Below are positions 62,154-64,000 of a stretch of DNA of 64,000 nucleotides, one piece after another (position 1 is the first letter of the stretch; each line of letters opens with the position of its first letter). Both the position numbers and the translations under genes were made by a program. Source of the DNA: Psychrobacter urativorans. Lineage in GTDB: Bacteria > Pseudomonadota > Gammaproteobacteria > Pseudomonadales > Moraxellaceae. The DNA lies in assembly GCF_904846675.1 (NCBI RefSeq), contig NZ_CAJHBT010000008.1:1-64000 (forward strand), written 5' to 3'. The notes under the pieces are model-generated. The model made no database searches, was not told the DNA's origin, and was given only the letters and a program-made list of their open reading frames with translations.

Positions 62154-62191
62154 AAAAAACGGCTTGATTTGCAATGAAAACAAGCCGTTAT
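62154..62191 (-). terminator. terminator of the BCCT transporter gene
   Basis: On the minus strand, 9-bp arms (62181-62189 with 62158-62166) are followed by TTTTTT, which runs directly into the ATG at 62153. Confidence 0.75.
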
Positions 62192-62235
62192 TCTATGCAT
62201 TCTTACGCATATTGCAAGTTATTAACCTGAATAAC

Positions 62236-64000
62236 TTATTTATCAAACACACTACCCTGCTCTAAGGTAATATCATCATCGTGCTCCTGCATACGCCACG
62301 GCAAAGTATCTGGTGAGATATTTATGAAGTGTAAGTATTTCTCAAACTGATCAATGATGTCATTAATGACTGCGTCAGACTCATAACCATATAAATCATA
62401 GATCTGACCGCCACGTCGCAGGTACACTTCAGCGCGATGGTCATGCTGTTGCGCTAACTCATCCGCGCCCTCCTCAGTATAATAATCCGGTGCCTCATGC
62501 TCAGACAAGCGAACCTCATACCAAAACTCAACATCATCACCGCGTTGTAGCTCTAATACCACACGATTATTGACCACATCATAATTGACCTCAGTCGTCC
62601 AGCCGGTTTCCCCAAACTTGGTAGACACTTCGACCATTGATGGCATCACTATTTCTTTAATATAACTCAAAACCTTATCACGCGTTGGCTGATCATTAAG
62701 ATAATCAATCCGGTCACGCCATGATGATAGCTTAAGCAGATGCGGCGGTATCCTATTATTGCTCCCTAAGCTTTGATTACGATACCCTTCAATTCGCAAT
62801 GCCTTCCACATGCCAAACATCGCCATCAGCATAATAATTGCAAATGGTAGCGCACTGACGATAGCCGCCGTTTGTAGCGCTGTCAGGCCACCTGCGAGCA
62901 GTAATACGGAGGCGACCAACCCTTCCGCCACCACCCAAAATGTGCGCTGCCATGCTGGTGTATCGCTGCGACCGCCTGCTGCTAATGAATCAATGACCAA
63001 GGAGCCTGAATCTGACGAGGTTATAAAAAAAGTGATAATCAGCATCACTGCGAGTGAAGACACAATTTGGGTAAAGGGTAAGTTTTCCAATAATTTAAAT
63101 AAGGCAATCGCTTGGTTGTCTTGTACATCAGTGATTAATGAGGTGTAACCATCAACCATAATCATATGTAGCGCCGTATCCCCAAACACTGCAAACCAGA
63201 AAAAGGTAAAGAGGGTTGGTACCAACATCACACCAACAATAAACTCACGAATAGTGCGACCACGGCTAATTTTGGCAATAAACAGACCGACGAAAGGCGC
63301 CCACGAAATTGTCCATGCAAAGATAAATAGCGTCCAGTTACTAATCCAGTCACTGAGCCGATAAGCTTGCAAGCTAAAGGTACGCTCGACGATACTGCCA
63401 AGATAGCTGCCCGTATTTTCCATGAAGGCATTCAGAATAAAGATGGTCGGCCCAACGATAAACACAAACAGCATTAGCGCCGTCGCTAGTCCCATATTCA
63501 AAATAGAGAGCCGCTTCACACCTTTATCCATCCCAGCAAGCACTGATACCAGTGCCGCTGCGGTGATTAACGCGATAGCGATGACCTGTACTGTACTATT
63601 AACCGGAATCAAATCGGGTAGCAGATAGTTTAACCCGGCATTAATTTGTGAGACAGAAATGCCTAAGCTGGTTGCCAGACCAAACATAGTACCCAAAATC
63701 GCAAACACATCCACCGTATGTCCTATAGGACCATAGATTTTGTCGCCAATGATAGGATACAAGGTTGAACGCATGGACAATGGCAGTCCGTGACGAAAGG
63801 AGAAATAGGCTAACGTTAACGCAACCACAGCGTTAATGGCCCAAATATGAAAACCCCAATGGAAATAAGCAATCTGCATCGCCTCTTTTGCTGCCGCAAT
63901 AGTCTGCGGATCCGACAGTGGCGGACTGGCAAAATGTAGTATGGGCTCCGCGACCCCAAAGAACAGTAATGCAATCCCGTAACCAGCTGAAAACAACATC
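62236..64000 (-). CDS. BCCT family transporter, BetT-like (5' end outside window)
   Basis: At least 587 residues are visible; the start lies beyond the window, since MLFSAGYGIALLFFGVAEPI is an internal segment of BCCT proteins, so the first residue seen is not the true start. Helices with HWGFHIWAINAVVALTLAYFSFRHGLP, GLATSLGISVSQINAGLNYL and ITSSDSGSLVIDSLAAGG match the sodium- or proton-coupled choline/betaine/carnitine family. The long C-terminal cytoplasmic domain of ~190 residues, ending near the FEKYLHFINIS segment, is the BetT type, where it senses osmotic conditions. Choline is the likely substrate. bet genes are not in the window. Confidence 0.9.
   Translation of the reverse strand, partial: MLFSAGYGIALLFFGVAEPILHFASPPLSDPQTIAAAKEAMQIAYFHWGFHIWAINAVVALTLAYFSFRHGLPLSMRSTLYPIIGDKIYGPIGHTVDVFAILGTMFGLATSLGISVSQINAGLNYLLPDLIPVNSTVQVIAIALITAAALVSVLAGMDKGVKRLSILNMGLATALMLFVFIVGPTIFILNAFMENTGSYLGSIVERTFSLQAYRLSDWISNWTLFIFAWTISWAPFVGLFIAKISRGRTIREFIVGVMLVPTLFTFFWFAVFGDTALHMIMVDGYTSLITDVQDNQAIALFKLLENLPFTQIVSSLAVMLIITFFITSSDSGSLVIDSLAAGGRSDTPAWQRTFWVVAEGLVASVLLLAGGLTALQTAAIVSALPFAIIMLMAMFGMWKALRIEGYRNQSLGSNNRIPPHLLKLSSWRDRIDYLNDQPTRDKVLSYIKEIVMPSMVEVSTKFGETGWTTEVNYDVVNNRVVLELQRGDDVEFWYEVRLSEHEAPDYYTEEGADELAQQHDHRAEVYLRRGGQIYDLYGYESDAVINDIIDQFEKYLHFINISPDTLPWRMQEHDDDITLEQGSVFDK

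Noticed and set aside
1..64000. tRNA, rRNA, CRISPR arrays or complete IS elements
   Set aside because: Looked for clover-leaf patterns, regularly spaced repeats and transposase frames in the gaps; none could be supported.

Overview
The window reads as a chromosomal segment of a Moraxellaceae gammaproteobacterium, most likely Psychrobacter. This is inferred from the moderately AT-rich composition, the very close match of NrdB to the enterobacterial class Ia protein, the rluD-pgeF/bamD divergent locus, the gpsA-sixA-gspL-gspM cluster, and the habit of adding long disordered tails to housekeeping proteins. No rRNA, tRNA, CRISPR array, complete insertion sequence or prophage was seen. Nearly all genes are core metabolism, envelope and information-processing genes.

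Layout: 1-2.1 kb holds a short lipoprotein gene, a flavodoxin-type oxidoreductase and a decayed second copy of pgeF. 2.1-5.8 kb has a YeeE/YedE sulfur transporter, then pgeF and rluD on the minus strand, divergent from bamD. 7.9-12.5 kb carries dnaG and rpoD. 12.7-18.8 kb carries a YbeD-like gene and the class Ia ribonucleotide reductase set nrdA, nrdB and a YfaE-type ferredoxin, with candidate NrdR boxes before nrdA. nrdA and nrdB are separated by about 1.4 kb of AT-rich accessory DNA. It holds a probable 111-bp MITE, several hairpins, a 34-codon ORF and a UDG-superfamily-like gene.

19-28.9 kb is mostly envelope maintenance: an anchored DegS-type protease, a Nif3-like protein, an MltF-type and a six-LysM MltD-type lytic transglycosylase, an NTF2-like secreted protein and a CNNM/CBS membrane protein. 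A candidate small RNA lies at about 21.8 kb. 29-33 kb is yajC-secD-secF, followed by a MATE exporter and azlCD.

35.9-46.9 kb is almost all minus strand: pyrD-cvpA-purF, a small membrane protein, gspM/gspL (an orphan piece of type II secretion), sixA, gpsA, a YdjA-type nitroreductase, zapE and an alpha/beta hydrolase. 47-51 kb has a small lipoprotein, xseA-xseB and pncB. 51.5-58.4 kb has a Trx-MsrA-MsrB fusion lipoprotein, a glycine betaine-type ABC transporter with a fused binding protein and permease, and a coniferyl-aldehyde-type dehydrogenase. The end carries lipB, ppa, a tail-anchored hypothetical protein, dusB and a BCCT (BetT-like) transporter cut by the window edge. Osmolyte uptake is thus represented twice, by the ABC system and by BCCT.

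The least explained part is the nrdA-nrdB insertion. The pgeF relic, the candidate sRNA, the paired direct repeats before the first lipoprotein and the recurrent disordered extensions come next.
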